Source of the DNA: Achromobacter sp. HZ34
Lineage (GTDB): Bacteria > Pseudomonadota > Gammaproteobacteria > Burkholderiales > Burkholderiaceae_B
NCBI RefSeq assembly: GCF_002209485.1
Contig: NZ_NJIX01000010.1
Location: forward strand, 1 to 64,000
Direction of reading: 5' to 3'
DNA: 64,000 nt
The notes below the pieces were generated by a model. It searched no databases. It was not told the origin of the DNA and saw only the letters and a program-made list of their open reading frames with translations. Below are positions 22,537 through 32,463 of this stretch, one piece after another. A program made the position numbers and the translations under genes. Numbering within the stretch: position 1 is the stretch's first letter; every line of letters starts with the position of its first letter.

Positions 22537-25379
22537 TGGTGCGCGTCGCGCTTCTCCAACAGACTGTCAACACGCCGTCAGGCGGCATCGATGCCGCCCA
22601 ACGCACGCAGCAGTTGCCGACCGCTCAGGCGGAACTGTGGCAGCAGGCTGCCGGCGCGGCGCAGGCGGTGGGCACTGCTTATAACGCCCATGAGATGGCC
22701 GCCGATCGGCAACGTAAGCTGGATGGCGCTGTATGGGCGGCTGATGCCGCGTCAAATGCCACGCTGACCTGGCAACAGAAGATGCAGGACCAGCAGCTTT
22801 CCGCGGCCCCCGGCGCGCCTGGCTTCACCAAAGACTTCCTGGGCAATTACGATTCTTGGAAGGCGGAGCAGATCGCGGCCGCGCCCGACGATGATTCCAG
22901 GCGCTACCTGGACCAGCACCTGACCCAGTTGCGCACGTCGTTCGGCGAAAAGGCCATTGCCTTCGAGGGCCAGCAGAAGGTCAAGTGGCGGGAAGACACG
23001 TTTGCCAATGCCACGCAGAACGCGGCGGACGCGGCCTTCAATGATCCCAGCCAGCGCGACAAGCTGCTGAACGACATCCTTACGCCTCTGGATGCGATGG
23101 ATATGCCGGGCGAGTGGAAAGCTCAGCAGGCGCGCGCGGCTACGCAGAAGGTGAACCTTGCGGCCGCGTTGTCCGTCGCTCAGAGCAATCCGGGCGCCAT
23201 TGTCGGCCAGCCGGGCACTGGAGCGACGGCGGCGGCAGGCGGCACGTTCGCCGGTGGATTCGCTGGCGCGGATGCCTGGATCGCGCAGAAAGAGGGCGGC
23301 TACGTCGGCAACGACAACGGCAAGGGTCCGACCAATTACGGCATCAACTCGACGGCAAATCCCGACCTGGATGTGTCGAAGCTGACGCCGGAGACGGCAT
23401 CGGCCGTGCGCAAGTCGCGCTACTGGGACGCCATCCACGGCGATGCGCTGCCGCCCGCCATGCAGCCGGTGGCGTACAACCTGGCCATGTCGTCGGGCCC
23501 TGGCGTGGCAAACCGTCTCATTGCCGCGGCCAACGGTGACCCCGACAAGCTGAACCAGCTCGCCAAGAACTATTTCGATCAGATCCCACCCGAGCGCGCT
23601 AACGGCAACACACCGGGCTGGAAGGCGCGGTCCGATGAAGCGCTGGCGCTGGGCAAGAGCACCGCAGCTTCTGCTGACAATCCGGTCCTTTCCAGCCTGA
23701 ACTACCAGACGCGCATCCAGGTGTTCAACGCGGCCAAGACGCAGCAGAACCAGGATATGGCGCTCTGGCGCGCGCGCATCAGCGGCCGCCTGCAGGACAC
23801 CCAGGCCATGGCCACGCAGGGCATCAGCGATCCCACGCCGCTGACCATGGACACGTTGCTGAAGGCCTTCCCGCCCGATGAGGCGGCGCAGCACTATCAG
23901 GCGTACCAGGATGGCCAGCAGCTCGCCCTGGACGTCGCCAACATCAAGGGCATGCCGAATGATCAGATCGCCGGTCTTGTTCAATCCCGGTCGCCAATGG
24001 CTGGCCCTGGCTACGCTCAGGCTCAGCGCGACCAGCAGATCCTGGCCCAAGCCGCAGCGCATGTTGTGCAGCAGCGCCAGGCTGACCCGTCCGCCTATGT
24101 CGCGCAGAATGCTCCGGCCGTGCAGGCGGCGCAGCGACAGTTCGCATCCAACCCGACGCCGGCCACCGCGCAGGTGTACGCCCAGACGTCGATCGCCGAG
24201 CAGCAGCGCTTGGGTATCGACAAACCGCAGATCCTGACCAAGATGCAGGCGACCAGCCTGGAAGCCCAGATCCGCGACAAGGGGGGCGCCAATGCTGACC
24301 AAGTCATCCAGCAGCAGGCCCAGTTGTGGGGGCCGAACTGGGGCACGGTGTTCGGGCAACTCAAGGACATTCCGCCGGTGGCGAAGGTGTTGGGCTACCT
24401 GGGCGACTCGGTCGACGCATCCACACGCACGCAGATCATGACCGCCTCGCAGGTGAAGGTCGACGAGCTCAAGGACGGTCTGCCGACCTCGGATGTATCG
24501 GCCGCCGAAAAGAACCTGCAATCGCTCACCAAGGACTTCGCCTCCACCATGGCCTACACCGTGGGCGGCGCGCAGACCTTCGGCGCGCTCTACGACTCAG
24601 CCCAGCGCCTGACCTACACGTACATGCGCCAGGGTATGAGCTACGGCGACGCGTCGCAGCAAGCTTTCCAGAACATCATGGGGAAAAATTTCAACGTGGT
24701 GGGCAACGCGCGCATCCCCAGCCAATACGACCAGAAGGCAGTCATGCGTGGCGCCAGCGGGCTGATGGATGGGCTGGACAAGGCCGACTTGGTCACGCCA
24801 CCCGCTCCTGCCACCATGCGCGCCGAGGACGCCAAGGGGCTGTATGTCAGCAACCTGAAATCCAACGGTAAGTGGATTACAGGCGCAGACGGTAAGGGAC
24901 TCATCCTATTCGATCCGGTATCCCAGACTGTAGTGCGCACGCAGGACGGCAAGCCGGTGGGTGCAAGTTGGTCCGATCTTGTCAATCCGCCAGCGCCGAC
25001 GCCAGCCGGCTGGTCAGCATTCGGCCCGGATGCTGGATCCGTGAAGGGAATGGTTTCGCCCGGGAACATCGACCTGACCCGGCGTCCGCAGGTGAAAAAC
25101 GATGATGGTTCTATCAGCACGGTGCGTTCCATGTCGTTCGAGGAGGATGGCAAGGAGGTCCTGATTCCGACCGTCAGTGACGACGGTAAGCGGATTCTGT
25201 CCGACGATGAAGCGATTGCGCAGTACCACCGAACCGGCAAGTACTTGGGCAAGTTCGATACGCCAGACAACGCTGACGCCTATGCCGAGCAACTGCATCA
25301 GCAGCAGGAAGAGGCCTATCTGAAGCGTGGTGCAGGCCAGTACGCGCCCGACATGCAGCCGTGGCTGGCGCCGGGCTAA
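22536..25379 (+). CDS. Internal virion protein with GH108-type muramidase domain
   Basis: 947 residues. Residues 1-245 are Ala/Gln-rich helical. Residues 246-370 are a GH108-like lysozyme domain: WIAQKEGGYVGN with candidate catalytic Glu253, then GPTNYGIN and SRYWDAIHGDALPPAMQPVA. Residues 380-830 are helical. The last 115 residues (GNIDLTRRPQVKNDDGSIST, SMSFEEDGKEVLIPTVSDDG) are a module I associate with podoviral internal core proteins. It should be ejected ahead of the DNA and open the peptidoglycan layer locally. Confidence 0.8.
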   Translation: MVRVALLQQTVNTPSGGIDAAQRTQQLPTAQAELWQQAAGAAQAVGTAYNAHEMAADRQRKLDGAVWAADAASNATLTWQQKMQDQQLSAAPGAPGFTKDFLGNYDSWKAEQIAAAPDDDSRRYLDQHLTQLRTSFGEKAIAFEGQQKVKWREDTFANATQNAADAAFNDPSQRDKLLNDILTPLDAMDMPGEWKAQQARAATQKVNLAAALSVAQSNPGAIVGQPGTGATAAAGGTFAGGFAGADAWIAQKEGGYVGNDNGKGPTNYGINSTANPDLDVSKLTPETASAVRKSRYWDAIHGDALPPAMQPVAYNLAMSSGPGVANRLIAAANGDPDKLNQLAKNYFDQIPPERANGNTPGWKARSDEALALGKSTAASADNPVLSSLNYQTRIQVFNAAKTQQNQDMALWRARISGRLQDTQAMATQGISDPTPLTMDTLLKAFPPDEAAQHYQAYQDGQQLALDVANIKGMPNDQIAGLVQSRSPMAGPGYAQAQRDQQILAQAAAHVVQQRQADPSAYVAQNAPAVQAAQRQFASNPTPATAQVYAQTSIAEQQRLGIDKPQILTKMQATSLEAQIRDKGGANADQVIQQQAQLWGPNWGTVFGQLKDIPPVAKVLGYLGDSVDASTRTQIMTASQVKVDELKDGLPTSDVSAAEKNLQSLTKDFASTMAYTVGGAQTFGALYDSAQRLTYTYMRQGMSYGDASQQAFQNIMGKNFNVVGNARIPSQYDQKAVMRGASGLMDGLDKADLVTPPAPATMRAEDAKGLYVSNLKSNGKWITGADGKGLILFDPVSQTVVRTQDGKPVGASWSDLVNPPAPTPAGWSAFGPDAGSVKGMVSPGNIDLTRRPQVKNDDGSISTVRSMSFEEDGKEVLIPTVSDDGKRILSDDEAIAQYHRTGKYLGKFDTPDNADAYAEQLHQQQEEAYLKRGAGQYAPDMQPWLAPG

Positions 25380-25389
25380 GGAGACGGAC

Positions 25390-27201
25390 ATGGGCGACCT
25401 CGTTCTAGATTCCGACTTCACCGCGCCGCTGCGGCCGATCACCGACTATCCGACGCCGCTGGGTGACTACCTGGAGGCCAAGGTAGGGCAAACCCTCCAG
25501 GGCACGCTCGACACCATGTCGTGGCTGGCTGGCGCGCGCCCCAACCGCGCCATCATCGCCTATGACCTCGAGGGTAATCCCGTCTTCGGTGATGACCCCA
25601 GCCAGGTGAAGGTAGCGCCGGATGAAGCCAAGCAGCGCCTGGGCGCCGCCGGGGTCAAACTGGACGTGCCGGAAGACGGCATCTACGAAAACAACATCCA
25701 GGCACTGATCGAACGGCAGCAGGACCAGGTAGCGCGGCAGGTTGCAATCACGGCATCGCCCACGGGCGCACGATCGGTGCTGGGCTTCGGCGCCCAATTC
25801 GCTACGTCCTTGCTGGATCCGATCAACCTGGCCGCTTCATTCGTGCCCGTGGTCGGCCCGCTAAAGTATTCGGCGATGCTGGCCGACACGGGCGGCGCAC
25901 TGGGCCGGGCTGGCGTTCGCGCCGGCATCGGGGCGGCGGAGGGTGCCGCAGGCGCGGCCCTGCTCACCCCCCTGCAGTATGCCGCCACTCGCAATGCGGG
26001 CGACGACTTCACCATGACGGATGCGCTGGAAAACATCGCCTTCGGCGCGGCGTTTGGGGCCGGCCTGCATACCATCGGCGGCGCTCTGAAGGATTCTATA
26101 TCCGGGCCGCCGCGGCGCGCGCCCATCGAAACGGACGTGCCCAGCACGCTCCCGGAGAACCCGGCCACCGCCGCCGACATCAGCACGCGCGCCGGTCAGC
26201 AGCCGATCACCGTGAATCTGGCTACCGGCGAAGTGCCGGCCGCGCCCATGCGTGCCGCCTGGATCGACTTGGCTGCCAGCCATGACGCCCGCATCGGCGC
26301 CACCAGCACGGCCATTGGCCAACTGCTTGACGGCCGGAACATTGAAATCAATCCCATCCTGCGCAATGACCCGAATGTCCAGTACGCGCTGGCGCAGCGT
26401 GGTCAGCCGACCGATCTGGCCGGTGCGACGGCGCAGGCCAGAGCTGACCTGGAGCCGCAGTTGCGCAACGAGTTGACCGCTCTGGCCGGCAATCAGGCCG
26501 AACGCGGGCAGGTCGCGCAGATGAGCGAGCAACTGGAGAGCATCCAGCGCGAACTCGCCAGGCCGGCCGTGCCCGCCAAAGAGGACATCCGGACCATGCA
26601 GGCGCGAGAGAAGCTGAAGTTCAAGGACGCCGAGGCGCGCGCTCAAGCCGACGTCGACAGCCGCCGCGCAGACCTGGAGGGCCAGGCCCATCGGCTGACC
26701 CAGGCGCTGGATACGAACCGGCGCGCCAGCCAGGCCGCCCAGGACTTGGCCGCGCTGGACAAAGGAGAGTTTCCCGCACGCTACCAGGACCAACTCGATC
26801 AGCGTGCGCAGGATCTGATGCAGGGTGATCCGCTGACGGCGGCATTGCGTCAGCTCTATTCCACGTCACCAGAGGCCGATCGGGCCGCAGCGCAGCGCTA
26901 CAACGGCCCGGATAACGTGGCCGTGGCCGACCCGGACATGGCGCGCGCGGCCGACGAACACTTGGCGCAGACACCTGAGCCACTACGCGCCGCCACTGCT
27001 GAGGGCGCCGAGCAGGCCATGAACGATGCTCAGGTCCGCTTCCGCGATGTGCTTGACAACCTCAAGCGTCAGGGCGCAACAGACGAAACCCTGGCTGCCC
27101 TGCAAAAGGAACTGGAGCCGTTCGACGCCGCGGTGAAGGATGCCGACAACCTGGCCGCCGCCACGCGCGCGGCCGCACTCTGTGGATTGCGCAATGGCTA
27201 G
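25390..27201 (+). CDS. Large internal virion protein (603 aa)
   Basis: Starts MGDLVLDSDFTAPLRPITDY; the longer upstream frame is rejected because it overlaps the previous gene. Residues 110-240 contain long hydrophobic Gly/Ala-rich stretches (SLLDPINLAASFVPVVGPLK, AAEGAAGAALLTPLQYAATR), candidates for membrane insertion. Residues 340-560 are highly charged helices, probably coiled coil. Typical of ejection-channel proteins of T7-like phages. It ends inside the start of the next gene. Confidence 0.72.
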   Translation: MGDLVLDSDFTAPLRPITDYPTPLGDYLEAKVGQTLQGTLDTMSWLAGARPNRAIIAYDLEGNPVFGDDPSQVKVAPDEAKQRLGAAGVKLDVPEDGIYENNIQALIERQQDQVARQVAITASPTGARSVLGFGAQFATSLLDPINLAASFVPVVGPLKYSAMLADTGGALGRAGVRAGIGAAEGAAGAALLTPLQYAATRNAGDDFTMTDALENIAFGAAFGAGLHTIGGALKDSISGPPRRAPIETDVPSTLPENPATAADISTRAGQQPITVNLATGEVPAAPMRAAWIDLAASHDARIGATSTAIGQLLDGRNIEINPILRNDPNVQYALAQRGQPTDLAGATAQARADLEPQLRNELTALAGNQAERGQVAQMSEQLESIQRELARPAVPAKEDIRTMQAREKLKFKDAEARAQADVDSRRADLEGQAHRLTQALDTNRRASQAAQDLAALDKGEFPARYQDQLDQRAQDLMQGDPLTAALRQLYSTSPEADRAAAQRYNGPDNVAVADPDMARAADEHLAQTPEPLRAATAEGAEQAMNDAQVRFRDVLDNLKRQGATDETLAALQKELEPFDAAVKDADNLAAATRAAALCGLRNG

Positions 27202-29743
27202 CACCGACGACTGCATCAAAGCGATGGCAGCGGCTGCCGGCCGCGACCTGACCGACGACGAGATGGAGGCGCTGCAAACGCAGCTCCAGGCGCGCACGCG
27301 ATACGAACAGGTTCGCAACGGCGCCATAGACATGCGAGATGCGGCGCTGAAGGCTGCGGACTCCATCGGCGCAGACCTGAAGACTGCCGCTTTCATCGAG
27401 CGCCGCAACGCCTTGATAAACGCGGCCATCCGTGCCGAGAAGGTGGAATGGATCCAAAGCAATTTCGGGAACCGGCCGGCCGAGGGAATTACCGCACTGC
27501 TGGTGGGTGTGAACCGGGCCAAGCAGGGCGCGCGCAACTCGGTCATGTCGGTGCAGAAAACCCTGCACGACAAGTTCCTGAGCGGTTTTGTAGCCGACCT
27601 GGAGAAGACCGGTAGCGCCAAACTATTCTCCGGCGGGACCATGGACCGCGACGTGACGCGCGCGCTGTGGGCGCTGGGCCGCGAGAACGAAGCGGACCTG
27701 CTCAAGGGTATCCCCGGGCCGGCGCAGGAGATTGCCCGGGTCATCAACAAATGGCAGGAATACACCCGCGTGACGGCGAACGAGGCCGGCGCCTGGATCG
27801 GCAAGGAAGCCGGCTACATCGTCAAGCAGTCGCACGACATGCTGCGCATCCGGCATGCTGGATTCGACACTTGGCGCGCCGCTGCCCTGGAGCATTTCGA
27901 CATCCCGCGCATGATGACCGAATCTGGCGCCGATAACGTGGATGAGATGCTGAATGGCATCTTCCGCAACCTGGCCAGCGGCGACCACATGAAGCCCATC
28001 GCCAGCGTCGCAGAATCGCCGTTCAAAGGGCCGGGCAACCTGGCCAAGCGCATCAGCCAGGACCGCGTGGTCCACTTCAAGGACGCCGATGCTTGGTTCG
28101 ACTACAACCAGGCCTATGGCGTCCGCAGTCTGCGCGAGGCGGTGGCCGGCGGCATTGCGCGCGGGGCCCAGCAGATCGGCCTGTTGCGTCAGCTCGGTAC
28201 GAACCCGGGCGGCATGGTGGAAACCCTGCGCAACGACCTGATCCAGGCTTCCAAGAAGGCCGGCGAGTTCGGCAAGGTTGATGACCTGAAGGGCAAGGCC
28301 GACCGGCACGACCAATACCTCTCAGCCATCGACGGCCGGATGAACATCCCCGGTAATGCCCTGTGGGCGCGCCGTGGACAAAACCTGCGCGCCTGGCAGT
28401 CGCTGGCAAAGCTGGGCGGCATGATTCTGTCCCAGTTCAACGATATTGCCGTCTACGGATCCGAGGCCAAGTACCAGGGCCGCGGCTTTCTCTCCGGCAT
28501 GGGCGAGTCCATGGCGGGCCTGGGCACGAACCTGAAGACGGAGGAACGCAAGGACCTGCTTGCCAGCCTGGGCGTCTTCTTCGAATCGTCGATCGGTGAG
28601 ATCGCGCGCACCGGCTCATTCGAGGACGCCGGCGCCCTGACCAAAAGCCAGCGCCTGTTCTTCAAGCTGAACTTGGGCCAGTGGTGGACCGAGAAGATGC
28701 GCGCGGCCGCCGCCATGGGGATGTCGCACCACATGGCGCTGCAGACCGGAAAGGTATGGGAGGCGCTGGCGCCTGAGTATCGGCGCGTGCTCAGCCTATA
28801 CGACATCGACGGACCGAAGTGGGACGTCATCCGACAGTCTGGCATGAAACAGGTCGACGGGCGCAATTACGTGGCGCCGGACACGATCACGCAATTGCCT
28901 GACGATGTCGTGCGCGGCTACCTGGAGGCGAACGAATTGCGCGCCGGCCCGAAGGATATTGCCGCCGCGAAAGAAGACCTCGCCACCAAACTGCAGACCT
29001 ACCTGAACGACCGGACGACGTTCTTCCAACTGGAGCCCGACAACAAGACGCGCGCGCTGCTGCTTCAGGGCACGAAGCCGGGAACCTGGATGGGCGAGTT
29101 CGCGCGCTTTGCCATGCAGTTCAAGAGCTTCACCGGTGCCTACATGCAGAAGATCATGGGCCGGGAACTGTACGGGCGCGGCTTCGAGGGCACCAATCCC
29201 ATCAAGGCGTTGGCCGGCGGCAATGGTGAGGCCTGGGGCCTTGTGAGCGTCGTTGCCATGTCCACCCTGTTCGGCTACGGCTCGATGCTCGCCAAGGACA
29301 TGATGCGTGGCCAGACGCCGCGGCTACCGAATGGCGACGCTGCCCAGGACACGAAGCTGTTCCTGGCGGCCATGGCCCAGGGCGGCGGCATGGGCCTGAT
29401 GGGGGATTTCCTTTTCGGCACGGCTAACCGGTTCGGCGGGGGTGTTCTTGCCTCCATGGCCGGGCCTACCGCCGGCTTTGCTAATGACCTGGTCAACCTC
29501 TACCAGGCGGCGCGCGACGAGGCTCTGACGGGTAAGGGAAGCACCGCCGCCGAAGCGCTGCGTGTGGCGATGAACAACACGCCATACCTGAACCTCTTCT
29601 ACACGCGCATCGCGCTCGACTACCTGCTGTTCTACCGCATCCAGGAATGGATGAATCCCGGCTATCTCAGCCGGATGGAGCAGCGCGTCCGCACGCAAAA
29701 CAACCAGACCTTTATCCTTCCCCCAAGCCAGGTGATCCGATGA
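27194..29743 (+). CDS. Large internal virion protein, T7 gp16-like position (849 aa)
   Basis: Starts MASTDDCIKAMAAAAGRDLT at 27194, overlapping the previous stop by eight bases. Almost wholly helical, with a long region resembling the C-terminal part of podoviral ejection proteins (AKLGGMILSQFNDIAVYGSE, FARFAMQFKSFTGAYMQKIM). The final 200 residues include hydrophobic segments. Probably forms the inner core and trans-envelope conduit. Confidence 0.75.
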   Translation: MASTDDCIKAMAAAAGRDLTDDEMEALQTQLQARTRYEQVRNGAIDMRDAALKAADSIGADLKTAAFIERRNALINAAIRAEKVEWIQSNFGNRPAEGITALLVGVNRAKQGARNSVMSVQKTLHDKFLSGFVADLEKTGSAKLFSGGTMDRDVTRALWALGRENEADLLKGIPGPAQEIARVINKWQEYTRVTANEAGAWIGKEAGYIVKQSHDMLRIRHAGFDTWRAAALEHFDIPRMMTESGADNVDEMLNGIFRNLASGDHMKPIASVAESPFKGPGNLAKRISQDRVVHFKDADAWFDYNQAYGVRSLREAVAGGIARGAQQIGLLRQLGTNPGGMVETLRNDLIQASKKAGEFGKVDDLKGKADRHDQYLSAIDGRMNIPGNALWARRGQNLRAWQSLAKLGGMILSQFNDIAVYGSEAKYQGRGFLSGMGESMAGLGTNLKTEERKDLLASLGVFFESSIGEIARTGSFEDAGALTKSQRLFFKLNLGQWWTEKMRAAAAMGMSHHMALQTGKVWEALAPEYRRVLSLYDIDGPKWDVIRQSGMKQVDGRNYVAPDTITQLPDDVVRGYLEANELRAGPKDIAAAKEDLATKLQTYLNDRTTFFQLEPDNKTRALLLQGTKPGTWMGEFARFAMQFKSFTGAYMQKIMGRELYGRGFEGTNPIKALAGGNGEAWGLVSVVAMSTLFGYGSMLAKDMMRGQTPRLPNGDAAQDTKLFLAAMAQGGGMGLMGDFLFGTANRFGGGVLASMAGPTAGFANDLVNLYQAARDEALTGKGSTAAEALRVAMNNTPYLNLFYTRIALDYLLFYRIQEWMNPGYLSRMEQRVRTQNNQTFILPPSQVIR

Positions 29744-31764
29744 CCGTAAATGCTACCCCGTCCAATGTCACCTTCAATGGCGACGGAATCAGTAATGTGA
29801 TACCGGTCCCGTTCTATGTTCAGAAGGCACAAGATTTGTCGGCGGTCCTGTTTGATACTTCGACTCTCGACAGCACCCCTCTTATTTTCGGTACCGACTA
29901 TACGGTCCAAAATGCCGGCCAGACAACGGGCGCGCAAATAACCCTCGTGACTCCTTTGCCTATAGGGAAGAAACTGTACGTTGACCGATCCCATATCACG
30001 ATAGACCAGCAGACAAATTGGGTTCAGAACGACAAATTTCCAGCGAAGTCTAACGAGGACGCTGTCGATAAACTAACGATGATCGCGCAGTTGCAGAGCG
30101 AGCAATCGTCGTCGGCAATCCGATACCCTCAGTTCGAATTTCGTGACGGCACACTTCCGCAAGCAATCAACCGCGCTGGGAATGTGCTTGGCTTTGACCA
30201 GAACGGCGAACAGGTCATGATCCCGCTGCCAGCTTCTGTAGGCGCTGGTGATATGCGCCTCGACGCTTTCGTGGCTGGTGTGGATTTCACCCCCGGAACA
30301 TCGACCACGCTGACGCTATCACGAGCGTACGGAACTCTGGCCAACGTCGAAATTCATTTCGATGGAACGTTCCAGGGCCCCGATCAAGTATTGACCCTTG
30401 TGGGGCAGACGCTCACCTTCATAGATCCAATACCCGTCGGAGTGGACAACGTCTACGTTCGCGGCGGAACATCCTTGTCGATGTGGAAACCTTCTTCTGG
30501 ATCCATCACGGATGAAGAGGTGGCGGTGGGCGCTGGTATCCAGTCCGACAAGTTGTCCTACCTGCGCGCGGCGACTGGTTCCCAGGCTCGTTCTATCCGC
30601 TCGAAACTCAGTGAGCGCATCACCCCGCAGGATTTCGGAGCGAAGGGTGACGGCATAACTGATGACACCTTGGCCATCCAAAGAGCCATTGCGGCAGCAG
30701 TCGCGATTGGCGCTGGCGTTGTCTGGATTCTGCCGGGAACGTATGGCGTGTCGCAAACTATCGTACTTCCCAACGGCGTCAGCCTTTTCGGAGAATGTGG
30801 CGCGCCGTCGTTTCCCGAGTTGAACGCTATCGCTGTATCGCAATTCAAGTGGATCGGCGCGGCGGGCGGAGTGGTATGCCAGACCGCCGCTGGGTGGGCC
30901 GGCCGCATCGACAACATCCAGTTCAATGCAAACGGTCTCGCGGCAACCTGCCAGACACTGGTCGGCATCGGTGGATGCCTTTTCAATAATGTTCGATGGG
31001 TCAACTCGATGAGCCTTGCGGTGGATTGGCATAGCCAAGCCGGCAAACCGTCATCGCTCAACACGTTCGTCAATTGTGTGTCAGCGGATCATCAAGGTGT
31101 CGGCTTCCAGATGAGCGGCCTTTCCAATGGGGCGGTGACACTGAATACGTTTATTGGGTGCCGGTTTTCTGGGAAAAACCTCAACCTCCGTATTTTGCAA
31201 TTTGCAGATACCAATACGTGGTTTGGCGGCCGCGTTGAGGGCGGTATCCAGTACGGGCTTGTTGTCAATGAGGCAGGCGGAGGCTTGAATTCAGATTCGC
31301 TTCTATTCTCTGGCGTCACGTTCGATGGAAGCGGTGTTGCTGATTCGGCCATGTGCTACATCGGGCCGCCGATTTCGCCGCTGCCTCCCGGCGGCGGCAG
31401 CACGGTGGTGACGTTTCGGGACTGCCATATGACCGAAAGCGGTCATCTCAACGCAGGCCCAGTGGGCGCCAACATCAAGGTTATTGACTGCCCGGCATTC
31501 GCGATGATGTACGGATCAGTTGGCGACTACGTCCCAGCGCAGGACGTCACCGTTACCGCATCGCCATTCACCTACACGAACAATGATCCATATGCAGAAA
31601 ACGTAATCATCAGCGGCGGCACTATTTCCGGTATCACGTTCATTCGAAATGGCGTATCTCACGCTCTTGGGCTTTCATCTGGTTCGTTTGTGTTGAATCC
31701 CGGTGATGCAATTCAGATCTCTTACTCTGTGACGCCTGCGGTGTTCACGCGCTGGCAGATATAG
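29740..31764 (+). CDS. Tail spike with pectate-lyase-type beta-helix
   Basis: 674 residues from ATG 29740 (ATGA overlap). Residues 1-130 resemble the virion-anchoring domain of T7-like tail fibres (VPFYVQKAQDLSAVLFD, LTMIAQLQSEQSSS). At about residue 293 the sequence ITPQDFGAKGDGITDDTLAI marks the start of a right-handed beta-helix of the pectate-lyase-3 superfamily, as in phage depolymerases. The last 75 residues share a module with the 18017-18292 protein. The gene is visibly more A/T-rich than the virion genes before it, suggesting separate acquisition. It should bind, and possibly cleave, a surface polysaccharide. Confidence 0.82.
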   Translation: MTVNATPSNVTFNGDGISNVIPVPFYVQKAQDLSAVLFDTSTLDSTPLIFGTDYTVQNAGQTTGAQITLVTPLPIGKKLYVDRSHITIDQQTNWVQNDKFPAKSNEDAVDKLTMIAQLQSEQSSSAIRYPQFEFRDGTLPQAINRAGNVLGFDQNGEQVMIPLPASVGAGDMRLDAFVAGVDFTPGTSTTLTLSRAYGTLANVEIHFDGTFQGPDQVLTLVGQTLTFIDPIPVGVDNVYVRGGTSLSMWKPSSGSITDEEVAVGAGIQSDKLSYLRAATGSQARSIRSKLSERITPQDFGAKGDGITDDTLAIQRAIAAAVAIGAGVVWILPGTYGVSQTIVLPNGVSLFGECGAPSFPELNAIAVSQFKWIGAAGGVVCQTAAGWAGRIDNIQFNANGLAATCQTLVGIGGCLFNNVRWVNSMSLAVDWHSQAGKPSSLNTFVNCVSADHQGVGFQMSGLSNGAVTLNTFIGCRFSGKNLNLRILQFADTNTWFGGRVEGGIQYGLVVNEAGGGLNSDSLLFSGVTFDGSGVADSAMCYIGPPISPLPPGGGSTVVTFRDCHMTESGHLNAGPVGANIKVIDCPAFAMMYGSVGDYVPAQDVTVTASPFTYTNNDPYAENVIISGGTISGITFIRNGVSHALGLSSGSFVLNPGDAIQISYSVTPAVFTRWQI

Positions 31765-31771
31765 GAAAATC

Positions 31772-32461
31772 ATGGCTACCAAAAATCCTTATCAGTTGCT
31801 GGATAGCGGCGCTTCGACTTCAGGCCAGGTGCTTGTGTCTCAAGGTGCAGGCCAGCCGCCGACGTTCAGGACGTTTGACGTGGCGGATGTCGTCAACGCC
31901 GCGTCCACGCTGGGAAAGCTTAACCAGTTTCAAGTTACATCCTCCGCTGAATTGGCCGGCGTCATGAGCGACGAGACGGGCAGCGGGAAGCTGGTGTTCG
32001 GAACAGCCCCAACGCTCGCACAACCGATCATCCAGGGGATCGTCGATACGTCAGATGCCGCCGCCGGTGTGGTGGGTCAATACGCATCCAATTCTGTAGC
32101 GCCAGGCGCTGCAGTAGCGCTGGTGACAAACACTGCCACGAACATCGTGAGTTTGTCCCTCACTGCCGGGGATTGGGATGTGTGGGGCACAGCGTGGACA
32201 GCGCCTGGCGGAACGACTAATCAAGCGCTCACCATCGTAGGTCTGAACACCACGTCTTCCACTCTGCCTACGCCCCCTGCCGGCGGCGCTATGGTGCAAC
32301 TACCATTCTCTGCATCTGCAGGCCAAGCCATCGGGGTGTCGGTTGGTACGTTGCGTGTGCGAGTTGCAATCGCCACCAATGTGTTTCTCGTGCTGCTGTC
32401 TCAGTTTTCGATCAGCACGAATTCCGCATACGGCTTCATCGGCGCACGGCGGCGGCGGTAA
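31772..32461 (+). CDS. Tail-associated protein (229 aa)
   Basis: Starts MATKNPYQLLDSGASTSGQV. Residues 55-90 (SDETGSGKLVFGTAPTLAQP) have a sequence common in phage fibre and spike accessory proteins. Residues 95-215 form a beta-rich domain with alternating small residues (LTAGDWDVWGTAWTAPGGTT), a jelly-roll type seen in tail tip proteins. A second receptor-binding or tip protein is likely. Ends in a basic RRRR. Confidence 0.68.
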   Translation: MATKNPYQLLDSGASTSGQVLVSQGAGQPPTFRTFDVADVVNAASTLGKLNQFQVTSSAELAGVMSDETGSGKLVFGTAPTLAQPIIQGIVDTSDAAAGVVGQYASNSVAPGAAVALVTNTATNIVSLSLTAGDWDVWGTAWTAPGGTTNQALTIVGLNTTSSTLPTPPAGGAMVQLPFSASAGQAIGVSVGTLRVRVAIATNVFLVLLSQFSISTNSAYGFIGARRRR

Positions 32462-32463
32462 GG

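Noticed and set aside
29740-32461. Possible variable repeat of a diversity-generating retroelement in the tail genes
   Set aside because: The BPP-1-like capsid genes prompted the search, but there is no reverse transcriptase, no C-type-lectin-like Mtd protein, no accessory avd-type gene and no duplicated A-rich template near the spike or lysis genes.
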